A DNA stretch of 61,493 nt from NCBI GenBank assembly GCA_945897885.1, contig CAMDGU010000011.1:1-61493 (forward strand), read 5' to 3'. The stretch is from Chitinophaga pinensis (lineage in GTDB: Bacteria > Bacteroidota > Bacteroidia > NS11-12g > UBA9320). Positions 44,118-51,159 of the stretch are shown here, one piece after another. The notes below the pieces were generated by a model. That model was not told the origin of the DNA and did no database searches. It saw nothing but the letters and a program-made list of their open reading frames with translations. The translations under genes and the position numbers were made by a program. Positions within the stretch are counted from its first letter, which is position 1; the number at the start of each line of letters is the position of its first letter.

Positions 44118-47100
44118 TTACACATCATTTTGAATAATCAAAGGTAATATCAACTCCACTTTGGTTCCAATTGAATTTCCGTGTTCGTCAAACATATCAA
44201 TAACATTGGGGCCTACACCATTTCCTGTTTCAATATTAAGTATTGCCAAGCGGTCTTTCGTTAAATTCATAGCCGTGCTCTCATGGTGTTTTAGGCGGGT
44301 TTTATTAAGTTCGTGTGAGGAAGTTCGGCCAATCCCATTATCAGTAATAATACATTTCAAGTTTTGGCCTTCTGCAAGAATTTCAATAGTAAGTTTATGG
44401 TTCCCTTCCTTGGGCAATAACCCATGAATAATGGCATTTTCTACATAAGGCTGCAATACCATTGTGGGCACATAAATTCTATCAGGATGCAAATTTTTAT
44501 CAATGGTAATACTAAAATCCAGTGTGTTTTCCATCCTCAGATTTTCAAGTTCCAAATAGGTTTTTAGCCAATCGTGTTCGGCTTTCAGGCTAATGGATTT
44601 ATGTTTGGAATTTTGAAGTATCATGCGCATCAGGCTGCTAAATTTTGTTAAATAATTATAGGCATCCTTTGGTTCTTTTTTAAGAATAAAATACTGAATA
44701 CTATTAAGCGAATTGAAAATAAAATGAGGATTCATTTGGCTTCGTAAAGCCTTTAGTTCCAACTCGGCAAGCTTATGACTGTAGTTTTTATTAATAACAC
44801 TTGTTCTCCATTTTATTACCAGATAAACGATACCTATGATAATTAAAACGATGAAGGAATAAAACCACCAGGTTTGCCAAAATGGAGGTTCAATAACTAT
44901 TCTAATCGCAGCCTCCGATGATACTGCAGATGAATCAGCCGATAGTGCTTTTACCCGAAACGTATATTTACCCGGCGAAAGTTTTGTGTAATAAGCCACC
45001 GTTCTGTTTCCGGCTTTTATCCAGTTGTCATCAAATCCTTCCAACTTATAGGCATACTGATTGGCATTGGTTGAAATGAAATTAAGGGTAGCAAATTCAA
45101 ACGAAATAAGATTGTCGTTATAATTCAGTTGAATATACCTATCCCCTTTTTTATCCATTAAAAAAGGAACTTCGGCATCGCCTTTTTTTATTCCTGTAAT
45201 CTCTGTTTTATAGGTTTCATTTCCGGATGGAAAATTGGAAGGTTTAAAAAAATTAAATCCGTTTACCCCCCCAAAATAAAAGGTTCCATCACTTGTTTTG
45301 CAATAGGCACCTTCATTGTATTCATTGCTTTGAATGTAATTTTTTAACCCAAAATTTCGAATCGTATGGTTTTTAATATCAAAACTTGATAGCCCTCTGT
45401 TGGTAGAAAGCCAAAAAACATCCCCTTGTCTTAAAATTCCATAAACCGAATTATTTGCTAATCCTTGTTTTTCAGTAATGCTTCGCGATTTGCCGGTTTT
45501 AAGGTTTATAACACACAAGCCACCGCCATAGGTTCCAACCATTACGCTGTCTTTGTCAAGCATTTCAAAACACATGGCGTAACTTTTCCCGATATTATTT
45601 TTAGTAGGTAAATTGGTGCTAAATAATTTAAAGGTTTTTTCCGATTTATTAAAAATTTGAAACCCTCCCCTAAAGCATGCCAAATAAAGAAAACGGCCGT
45701 CATTAGATTCTCCGATTTGATAAATACTATTATTATTGGGTGATTCCTTTACGGCTCTGTAAACTTCAAAATGGTTGGTTTTTCTATCATATTTATTTAG
45801 CCCGTTGGCAGTGCCAATCCATAGGTTACCATCACTGTCTTCATAAATACTCCGAATGGTGATACTGCTTATTTCATACCCTTTGGCTCCGTTTATCGCT
45901 TCAAACCGGTTTTGTTCAGGAAAAAATTTAAACAATCCTTTGTCGCGGGAACCTATCCATAGCTGGCCTGAACGGTCTTTATAAATTGTTCGAGCCATTC
46001 GGGTTTCAATCCCCTGCGTTTTTATCACTGGCCATGCCGTTATTTCCTCGGTTTCAGGATTAAATTTTATGATTCCTGCACTCAGTGTTCCCATCCAAAT
46101 AGTTTTTGAAGGGTCTTCATAAATGCAATAAACATTGTTGTTTATCAATGTATCTTTCCATCTAAATTCTCGGAAAAGATTGAATAATTTAAGCCTTCGA
46201 TCAAATCGGCTCAATCCATTAATAGTGCCAATCCAAAGCGAACCAAACTTATCTATACTGGCAGTTTGGGTATTATTATCAACTAAACTTTCGGGGTTTA
46301 ATGGGTTGTTTGTATACAGCGTAATACTTTGTCCTTCCCATTTATAAATCCCCCCTAAGGTTCCAATCCATATTTCGTTGCGGTTGGGAGTTTTTTTAAG
46401 AAAAGAGATAAAACGAGTGCCTTTGCTTTTTGGTAATTTTAATCTTACCGCTGAGTCGCCACCTCGGATGTATTGATAAAGCCCTTGTCCATACGTTCCT
46501 ATAAAAATTTTGTCAGGTTCAGGAGTTAAAACCGTGGTAATACTTTGAGAATCTAGTTTACTGGCTGTTTTGAATTGCGTAATGGATTCCATATTAGCAT
46601 TATACTCACACAACCCCATGGAGGTTCCAACCCAAAAATTGCCCGTGTAGTTGTCTTTAATAATACACTTAATAGTATTACTTCTCAATTCGGCCGAGAG
46701 CCCTGTTTTAAAGGTTTTGCTTTGATGTTTTGCAGTGTCATATTTTACCAATCCACCACCATCATAACCAATCAGGTAATTCCCTTTGCCGTCTTCATTT
46801 ATGCAGGTTACAGGATCGGCCGTTTCCAGATTTTGACCTTGATTTATTTTCAGCTCTTTAAATGTTGAACTGTTTTTATTTAAAATGCAGACTTCACCAC
46901 TAAACAATCCAATTACCAAATTGCCTCTACTATCTTCAAACAGGCAACTGATATAATTATCAGGCAATGAATGTTTGTTTTGAGGGTCGTTTCTATAAAT
47001 TTTAAAGTTATAGCCATCGTAGCGATGTAGACCGTCGGCTGTTGCAATCCAAATATACCCGTCATTTCCATGCACTATACCGGTAATGGAACCTTGAGCC

Positions 47101-47207
47101 AGCCCATTATCAATGGTAATATTTTGAAACCGTATGAGGTCTTTTTGAGCTTGTGAAATTTGCCCAAAAAATAAAAGTAAAGAAAATAGGATAGCTCTAG
47201 TCAACAT
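44118..47207 (-). CDS. Hybrid propeller-sensor histidine kinase (Reg_prop, Y_Y_Y, HisKA-LytS type)
   Basis: The signal peptide is followed by about 14 Reg_prop repeats (residues about 25-690, for example DGYIWIATADGLHRYDG, GNLWIGTANGLNKYDR), forming two beta-propellers, and a Y_Y_Y domain (about 695-770: YKLEGFDDNWIKAGNRTVAYY). A membrane helix lies near 780-800. The LytS-type His_kinase domain has the phosphoacceptor in QMNPHFIFNSLNSIQ (H828), N box LQPYVENAIIHG and G1 box IITDNGIGR. The ligand is unknown. A 63-bp copy of its start region is duplicated upstream. Confidence 0.92.
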   Translation of the reverse strand: MLTRAILFSLLLFFGQISQAQKDLIRFQNITIDNGLAQGSITGIVHGNDGYIWIATADGLHRYDGYNFKIYRNDPQNKHSLPDNYISCLFEDSRGNLVIGLFSGEVCILNKNSSTFKELKINQGQNLETADPVTCINEDGKGNYLIGYDGGGLVKYDTAKHQSKTFKTGLSAELRSNTIKCIIKDNYTGNFWVGTSMGLCEYNANMESITQFKTASKLDSQSITTVLTPEPDKIFIGTYGQGLYQYIRGGDSAVRLKLPKSKGTRFISFLKKTPNRNEIWIGTLGGIYKWEGQSITLYTNNPLNPESLVDNNTQTASIDKFGSLWIGTINGLSRFDRRLKLFNLFREFRWKDTLINNNVYCIYEDPSKTIWMGTLSAGIIKFNPETEEITAWPVIKTQGIETRMARTIYKDRSGQLWIGSRDKGLFKFFPEQNRFEAINGAKGYEISSITIRSIYEDSDGNLWIGTANGLNKYDRKTNHFEVYRAVKESPNNNSIYQIGESNDGRFLYLACFRGGFQIFNKSEKTFKLFSTNLPTKNNIGKSYAMCFEMLDKDSVMVGTYGGGLCVINLKTGKSRSITEKQGLANNSVYGILRQGDVFWLSTNRGLSSFDIKNHTIRNFGLKNYIQSNEYNEGAYCKTSDGTFYFGGVNGFNFFKPSNFPSGNETYKTEITGIKKGDAEVPFLMDKKGDRYIQLNYNDNLISFEFATLNFISTNANQYAYKLEGFDDNWIKAGNRTVAYYTKLSPGKYTFRVKALSADSSAVSSEAAIRIVIEPPFWQTWWFYSFIVLIIIGIVYLVIKWRTSVINKNYSHKLAELELKALRSQMNPHFIFNSLNSIQYFILKKEPKDAYNYLTKFSSLMRMILQNSKHKSISLKAEHDWLKTYLELENLRMENTLDFSITIDKNLHPDRIYVPTMVLQPYVENAIIHGLLPKEGNHKLTIEILAEGQNLKCIITDNGIGRTSSHELNKTRLKHHESTAMNLTKDRLAILNIETGNGVGPNVIDMFDEHGNSIGTKVELILPLIIQNDV

Positions 47208-47235
47208 CAGCTTGGGGTAAATGATATTTTTTGAG
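47173..47235 (-). repeat. 63-bp direct repeat, copy 1 (start of propeller kinase gene)
   Basis: This unit spans the first codons of the kinase gene and its upstream 28 bases. Copy 2 at 47316-47378 differs by a single base (T to C). An 80-bp spacer containing two palindromes separates the copies. Because copy 2 holds the same ATG, it also encodes the first ten residues (MLTRAILFSL) before running into the spacer and stopping after about 47 codons. Confidence 0.9.
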
Positions 47236-47246
47236 CCATTCTATTA

Positions 47247-47310
47247 TAGGTTGGTGTCTTCACCAACCGAAATTCTGATTTTGTTTCTGTCGGTGAAGAC
47301 ACCGACCGAT
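47247..47310. mobile_element. 64-bp MITE-like inverted-repeat element
   Basis: The two ends, ATAGGTTGGTGTCTTCACCA... and, on the other strand, ATCGGTCGGTGTCTTCACCG..., match at 21 of 25 positions, and each is itself a hairpin (47249-47268 and 47289-47306). It carries no gene and sits exactly between two 63-bp direct repeats of the kinase start. This fits a small non-autonomous element whose arrival or excision was accompanied by a local duplication, or slippage between flanking sequences. Confidence 0.5.
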
Positions 47311-47315
47311 AAATG

Positions 47316-47378
47316 AAAAGTAAAGAAAACAGGATAGCTCTAGTCAACATCAGCTTGGGGTAAATGATATTTTTTGAG
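47316..47378 (-). repeat. 63-bp direct repeat, copy 2
   Basis: See copy 1. This copy lies nearer the upstream response-regulator gene and may carry the original promoter region. If transcription begins upstream of it, ribosomes could start at the duplicate ATG and translate a 47-residue peptide that terminates inside copy 1, just before the real start codon. Confidence 0.85.
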
Positions 47379-47393
47379 CATTACTATAAATTT

Positions 47394-48134
47394 TTACAAT
47401 TCAGCCAAAGCGTGAACAAAACTTTCTTTTCGGCGTTTTGAAACATCCACTGTTTCGCCGTTGCTCATTATTACATGGCCGCCATCGCCTTTTATGTAGC
47501 GTTTCATTTCGGCCAATTGAATGATATAAGATTTATGGGTACGGAAAAAGCCGTGTTCACACAGTATGCTTTCAAATTCTTTAAGGTTTTTTGAAGCAAT
47601 TATTTTTTCACCATTTTTTAAAAAGAAAAAGGTGTAAGCTCCGTCGCCACGGCAATACAAGATATTGGCAAGTTTAATAAATATTAAACCTTCCATGGTA
47701 CTGATGGCCAATTGCGGTTCACGTTTTTTATCGCCGACATGGCTCATAAAGGTTTCCAGTTTTTTATTGCCCGATTCCTTTTTTTCTTGAACCTTTTTTA
47801 CAGCATTTGCCAGTTCTTCAGGATTTATTGGTTTTAGCAAATAATCAATGGCACTTGCTTTTATAGCCTTTAAGGCATATTGCTCGTGGGCTGTGGTAAA
47901 TATTACTTCAAAATCAGCCGGCTCGGTTTCGTGTATTAAATCAAACCCATCTTTGCCAGGCATTTCCACATCCAAAAAAACAATATCCGGGTTCAAAGCA
48001 TTTATTTGGTCTACGGCACTGCGAACAGAATCCGCTTTTCCAACTACTTTCACTTCAGGAATAAATTCGCTGATAAGCTGTGCTAAACCATTGCGGCTAG
48101 CTGCTTCGTCGTCTACAATAAGTGCGGTTATCAT
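47394..48134 (-). CDS. LytTR-family response regulator (second)
   Basis: The receiver domain has LIVDDEAASRNGLAQLI, the phosphoacceptor in PDIVFLDVEMPGKDGFDLI near residue 55 and the lysine in YLLKPINPEELANAVKK near 105. The LytTR domain (residues about 150-246) includes LAISTMEGLIFIKLANILYC and FFRTHKSYIIQLAEMKRYIK. It lies between the SIMPL gene and the propeller kinase gene on the same strand, so either the degenerate kinase upstream or the propeller kinase downstream might be its partner. Confidence 0.93.
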   Translation of the reverse strand: MITALIVDDEAASRNGLAQLISEFIPEVKVVGKADSVRSAVDQINALNPDIVFLDVEMPGKDGFDLIHETEPADFEVIFTTAHEQYALKAIKASAIDYLLKPINPEELANAVKKVQEKKESGNKKLETFMSHVGDKKREPQLAISTMEGLIFIKLANILYCRGDGAYTFFFLKNGEKIIASKNLKEFESILCEHGFFRTHKSYIIQLAEMKRYIKGDGGHVIMSNGETVDVSKRRKESFVHALAEL

Positions 48135-48267
48135 GGGTGTGGTTATTAGGTTAATGAAATGTTTGTTATTAGGTTAATACGTTATACTAAAAAACTTGAT
48201 AACACTTAATAATTAAGCAATATAACGGTTTTCAATCTGTACCTCCTTCCAACTAAAACCCATTGAA

Positions 48268-49002
48268 TTAATGGGTTGAAAATTTCAACTTCATGGTAAT
48301 AGATGCCGTTTTTTCTTTGGAAGTTGTATTTAAAGTTCCTCCCCAAGAATATTCTTCTGACGAATTTTGTGCCGTAATTTGAAATATACCCATATCTGCT
48401 TGTTGTAGTTGTCCAAGTTTTGCCTTGGCATTTTCAGCTACCTTTTCAGCCCTTTCGCGGGCATCTTTAGTAGCATTGGCAATCATTTTTATTTTTAAAT
48501 CGGCCAATTTGGTATAATAATAAGCCGGGGCATCCGAGTTTAGTTCCACTCCACGATCAATAAGTTCAGTAACCTCGCGTGATATTTTTTCTATTTTAGG
48601 AACGTCTTTTGATTCTATTCTTACAGTTTGTACCAATCGGTAACCATTAAAAATTCGGCGACTTCCACCTCCGGGTTCGGTTACATACTCATAATCCTGA
48701 TTAATGGCTACGGATGAAAACACCATTTCGTTATCACTAATTCCTTTTTCTTTAAGGTAGGTTTTTACAACGTTTTCATCTGTTTTCAATAGTTTATAAG
48801 ATTCCTTCAAATCCATGGTAAGCCTATTGAAAGAGCCGGTCCAAACAATTAAATCGGAGCTAAAATTTTCTTCAGCTAATCCGGTTACTTCTATCACATC
48901 GTTGGTTTCGTTTTTCTTTTTAAGCATGGTGCTGATAAACCAGCTTCCAACAATGAATGAAATACCTAAGACTACTGCAATTACTAGATTTGAACGGTTC
49001 AT
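48268..49002 (-). CDS. SIMPL-domain (DUF541) protein
   Basis: An N-terminal membrane segment (NLVIAVVLGISFIVGSWFIS) precedes a SIMPL domain of about 200 residues (DVIEVTGLAEENFSSDLIVW near 35, VFSSVAINQDYEYVTEPGGG near 105, and KDARERAEKVAENAKAKLGQL near 195). SIMPL proteins are envelope proteins tied to stress resistance and outer-membrane integrity in Brucella and E. coli (YggE). The start overlaps the upstream kinase-like gene by four bases, so they are translationally coupled. Confidence 0.88.
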   Translation of the reverse strand: MNRSNLVIAVVLGISFIVGSWFISTMLKKKNETNDVIEVTGLAEENFSSDLIVWTGSFNRLTMDLKESYKLLKTDENVVKTYLKEKGISDNEMVFSSVAINQDYEYVTEPGGGSRRIFNGYRLVQTVRIESKDVPKIEKISREVTELIDRGVELNSDAPAYYYTKLADLKIKMIANATKDARERAEKVAENAKAKLGQLQQADMGIFQITAQNSSEEYSWGGTLNTTSKEKTASITMKLKFSTH

Positions 49003-49559
49003 GGATTTAATGAAATTTTTTGTAAATATCGGGGTTCTGTTTCTGAAATTTGAAACGAATGATTAAAATAGTTTAACCTTTGTTTGGCTACTTCGCATTT
49101 TTCTGCAAGCTTTTCATGAATTTCCCTGTTTAGCATTACAGATTCAATGCGAATGGAGTTTTGAGCAGGATCAAATATGACATCAATAGTATTGTTTTCA
49201 AAGCCCAAACTTCCGATTAGCGCCACTTCAACAAAGGGTTGTATTATGAAAGGTTCTATAAAAACCACCTTCGTATCAAACCCAATAATGGAATACAAGA
49301 AGGGTTTATCACCAAATCGTTCTTTTTCCAGTTTTAAATAGGTTTCTAAAAACTGTTTTTCTTCGGCCAAAGATATTGTTTCTTTTGAGCCAAAAGAGCA
49401 GGCTTGGCGAAGTAGTTTTGAATAATCGGTTAAGGTAGAAACAGCTTCCATCTTTTCTCCGCTCAATATCTCGGATTGTAATTTTCCAAGTACATTGAAC
49501 ATAAAGTGTGACGACACAAATAACGTCAAAGAACGTAAAGTATGGGCCTCATCTTGCAT
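48999..49559 (-). CDS. Degenerate LytS-type histidine kinase, no membrane part
   Basis: The 186-residue protein aligns to the His_kinase domain of LytS-type kinases: VSSHFMFNVLGKLQSE (phosphoacceptor H18; NP is replaced by SS), then KETISLAEEKQFLETYLKLEKERFGDK and FIIQPFVEVALIGSL, where the canonical N box QPxVENA has lost its asparagine. After that, G1 and G2 glycine motifs are missing. It ends with a helix (EVAKQRLNYFNHSF). It may be a phosphotransfer or dimerisation module. I chose ATG 49559; a TTG lies two codons upstream. Confidence 0.7.
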   Translation of the reverse strand: MQDEAHTLRSLTLFVSSHFMFNVLGKLQSEILSGEKMEAVSTLTDYSKLLRQACSFGSKETISLAEEKQFLETYLKLEKERFGDKPFLYSIIGFDTKVVFIEPFIIQPFVEVALIGSLGFENNTIDVIFDPAQNSIRIESVMLNREIHEKLAEKCEVAKQRLNYFNHSFQISETEPRYLQKISLNP

Positions 49560-49574
49560 ACGCAATTATAAGGC

Positions 49575-50138
49575 TTATTTCACAAATAGTCGCTTTTGAA
49601 CCGTTTGGTTTCCGTTTTTAATAGTAACAATGTATTTGCCGGCGGCCAAATTAGTTAATTCATAACTTGTATCTTTGGTATAATCCCGTTTTATAATGGT
49701 TCCGTCGTGCGAGGTTACAATAATTTCAGTAGTTGAGTTATCTGCAGCACCCATTTCCAGGTGGGCTTCTCCAAACGAGGGATTAGGATATATAACAGGG
49801 TTTAGAGCAATAGAATTTTGTGAACCAACTATGGAAAAATCATTTGTAGCATTGTTTGATTTCCCTTTCATTGGCATTTCATCGTCGGCAAAAATTAAGG
49901 TATCATCTATTGATTTTTCATCGCCAAAGGTTAAGGTGTCATCTTTAGCTTTGTCATATACTAAAGTATCCTCCAGATCTTTTTTACTGGCAGTGGTTGG
50001 TTTTTTATATTCACCTTTTACTCGGGGATTTTTGGTAGTTGATTTTTTGCCCCCATCATCCCAAGCCTGAGCTGATATAGAAATAAAAGCCACCATTACC
50101 ATCAAAATCCATTTACAAATCGCTTTTCCCATTTTCAC
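49575..50138 (-). CDS. Small T9SS-exported protein with acidic repeats
   Basis: A signal peptide (KWILMVMVAFISISAQAW) is followed by a lysine- and aspartate-rich region with repeats of the form DDTLTFGDEKS, DDTLIFADDE (residues about 55-90). A type A sorting domain closes the protein (PVIYPNPSFGEAHLE, GKYIVTIKNG). It is followed nine bases later by the degenerate kinase gene and appears to start the operon 50138-48268. Its role is unknown; a surface or signal role is inference. Confidence 0.78.
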   Translation of the reverse strand: MKMGKAICKWILMVMVAFISISAQAWDDGGKKSTTKNPRVKGEYKKPTTASKKDLEDTLVYDKAKDDTLTFGDEKSIDDTLIFADDEMPMKGKSNNATNDFSIVGSQNSIALNPVIYPNPSFGEAHLEMGAADNSTTEIIVTSHDGTIIKRDYTKDTSYELTNLAAGKYIVTIKNGNQTVQKRLFVK

Positions 50139-50209
50139 TCTATCTTAATTTCACTACTAAATTACTATTCATTAAATAAAAGACTGAACGGGTTTGAGAA
50201 ACGGGGCTA

Positions 50210-50244
50210 TTTGATTTAGAAGCGGTTTAATAATAGTATCTTTG
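50210..50244 (+). promoter_or_regulatory. Promoter of the SRPBCC gene
   Basis: TTTG (50210-50213), 23 bases, TATCTTTG (50237-50244). The box ends eight bases before the ATG at 50253, again a nearly leaderless arrangement. Confidence 0.7.
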
Positions 50245-50252
50245 CATAGTAA

Positions 50253-50711
50253 ATGCATAAATTTATTTCAGAACAAACTATCCCAATCCCACTTGATAAA
50301 GCTTGGGAATTTTTCTCCAACCCGGCTAATTTAATCGTACTAACCAATCCTAGAATGAAGATAAAAATGGAGTCACAAAATGGATTGATGCCCATTTTTG
50401 AAGGTAAAGTTTTAAAAATAAAAATTGCACTTTTTGGAATTTTCCCCTCTGCGTTTTTATCAGAAATTACCGAAATAAAAGCCCCTGATTATTTTATCGA
50501 TACCCAACTTACAGGGCCGTTTGCTTTTTGGCAACACAAGCATTCCTTGATAAAAGTTGAAGGTGGAACAAAAGTTTTGGATGAAGTGACTTTAAAATTC
50601 CCTCTTGGATTATTAGGGGTGTTGGCTTACCACTTATTTGGAAAACGACAAATGGAAACGGTGTTTGCCTATCGTAAAATGGTTTTGGAAAATACCTTCG
50701 GTAAACTCTAA
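50253..50711 (+). CDS. SRPBCC-family ligand-binding protein
   Basis: The 152-residue protein fits the SRPBCC fold: FISEQTIPIPLDKAWEFFSN, LTNPRMKIKMES and a C-terminal helix GVLAYHLFGKRQMETVFAYR. Similar proteins are annotated as cell-division inhibitors or cyclases, without function known. No signal peptide; cytoplasmic. It converges with the MazG-like gene seven bases later. Confidence 0.8.
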   Translation: MHKFISEQTIPIPLDKAWEFFSNPANLIVLTNPRMKIKMESQNGLMPIFEGKVLKIKIALFGIFPSAFLSEITEIKAPDYFIDTQLTGPFAFWQHKHSLIKVEGGTKVLDEVTLKFPLGLLGVLAYHLFGKRQMETVFAYRKMVLENTFGKL

Positions 50712-50718
50712 AAAGGAA

Positions 50719-51063
50719 CTATTCTTTTAGTTTTTCATTAGCCTTGTGTCTTTCTGAATCTCGCACGGTTTTTTTCTCCATATTTTTTATAAATGCTTCG
50801 GTCAAATTTACTCCGGTTTGATTGGCCAAACAGATTAAAACCCAAAGTACATCGGCCATTTCATCGGCCAAATGTTTCTCTAATTCTGTTTTTTTAAACG
50901 ATTGGTCACCATATTTGCGAGCCATTAACCTTGCTAGTTCACCCACTTCCTCCATCAAAATAGCAGTGTTGGTAAGTTCACTGAAATACTTTACCCCGAT
51001 GGTTTTTATCCAATCATCCACCTGCTCCTGGGCTCGGCTTATTGTAACATTCTTATTCCCCAT
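50719..51063 (-). CDS. MazG-like nucleotide pyrophosphohydrolase
   Basis: The 114-residue all-alpha protein has the metal-binding EEVGELARLMARKYGD near residue 38 and LADEMADVLWVLICLANQTG near 66, the ExxE...ExxD pattern of MazG/dUTPase-like NTP pyrophosphohydrolases. Such small proteins clear non-canonical dNTPs. The exact nucleotide is unknown. Confidence 0.88.
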   Translation of the reverse strand: MGNKNVTISRAQEQVDDWIKTIGVKYFSELTNTAILMEEVGELARLMARKYGDQSFKKTELEKHLADEMADVLWVLICLANQTGVNLTEAFIKNMEKKTVRDSERHKANEKLKE

Positions 51064-51113
51064 TTTTTTTAAAAAAATTGAGGGGCTAAATTAATCAAAT
51101 CAACTCAATTAGA

Positions 51114-51145
51114 TTTGTTTAGCAGCCTTTAATTTTGTTGTTTTG
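51114..51145 (+). promoter_or_regulatory. Candidate promoter of carB
   Basis: TTTG (51114-51117) lies 20 bases before TTGTTTTG (51138-51145). The better-matching box TAATTTTG (51130-51137) is only 12 bases from that TTTG. Either would give a 5'-leader under about 30 nt for the ATG at 51160. Confidence 0.4.
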
Positions 51146-51159
51146 CACAATTTTAATCC

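Noticed and set aside
47316-47378. The duplicate ATG could mark a separate short gene of about 47 codons.
   Set aside because: Its sequence is just the repeated kinase start plus spacer hairpins; there is no independent codon pattern or homologue. It is noted as a possible upstream reading frame instead.
42876-48134. The two LytTR regulators as a recent tandem duplication.
   Set aside because: They are only distantly similar over the receiver and LytTR domains, with different loop sequences, and are not adjacent; they look like separate family members.
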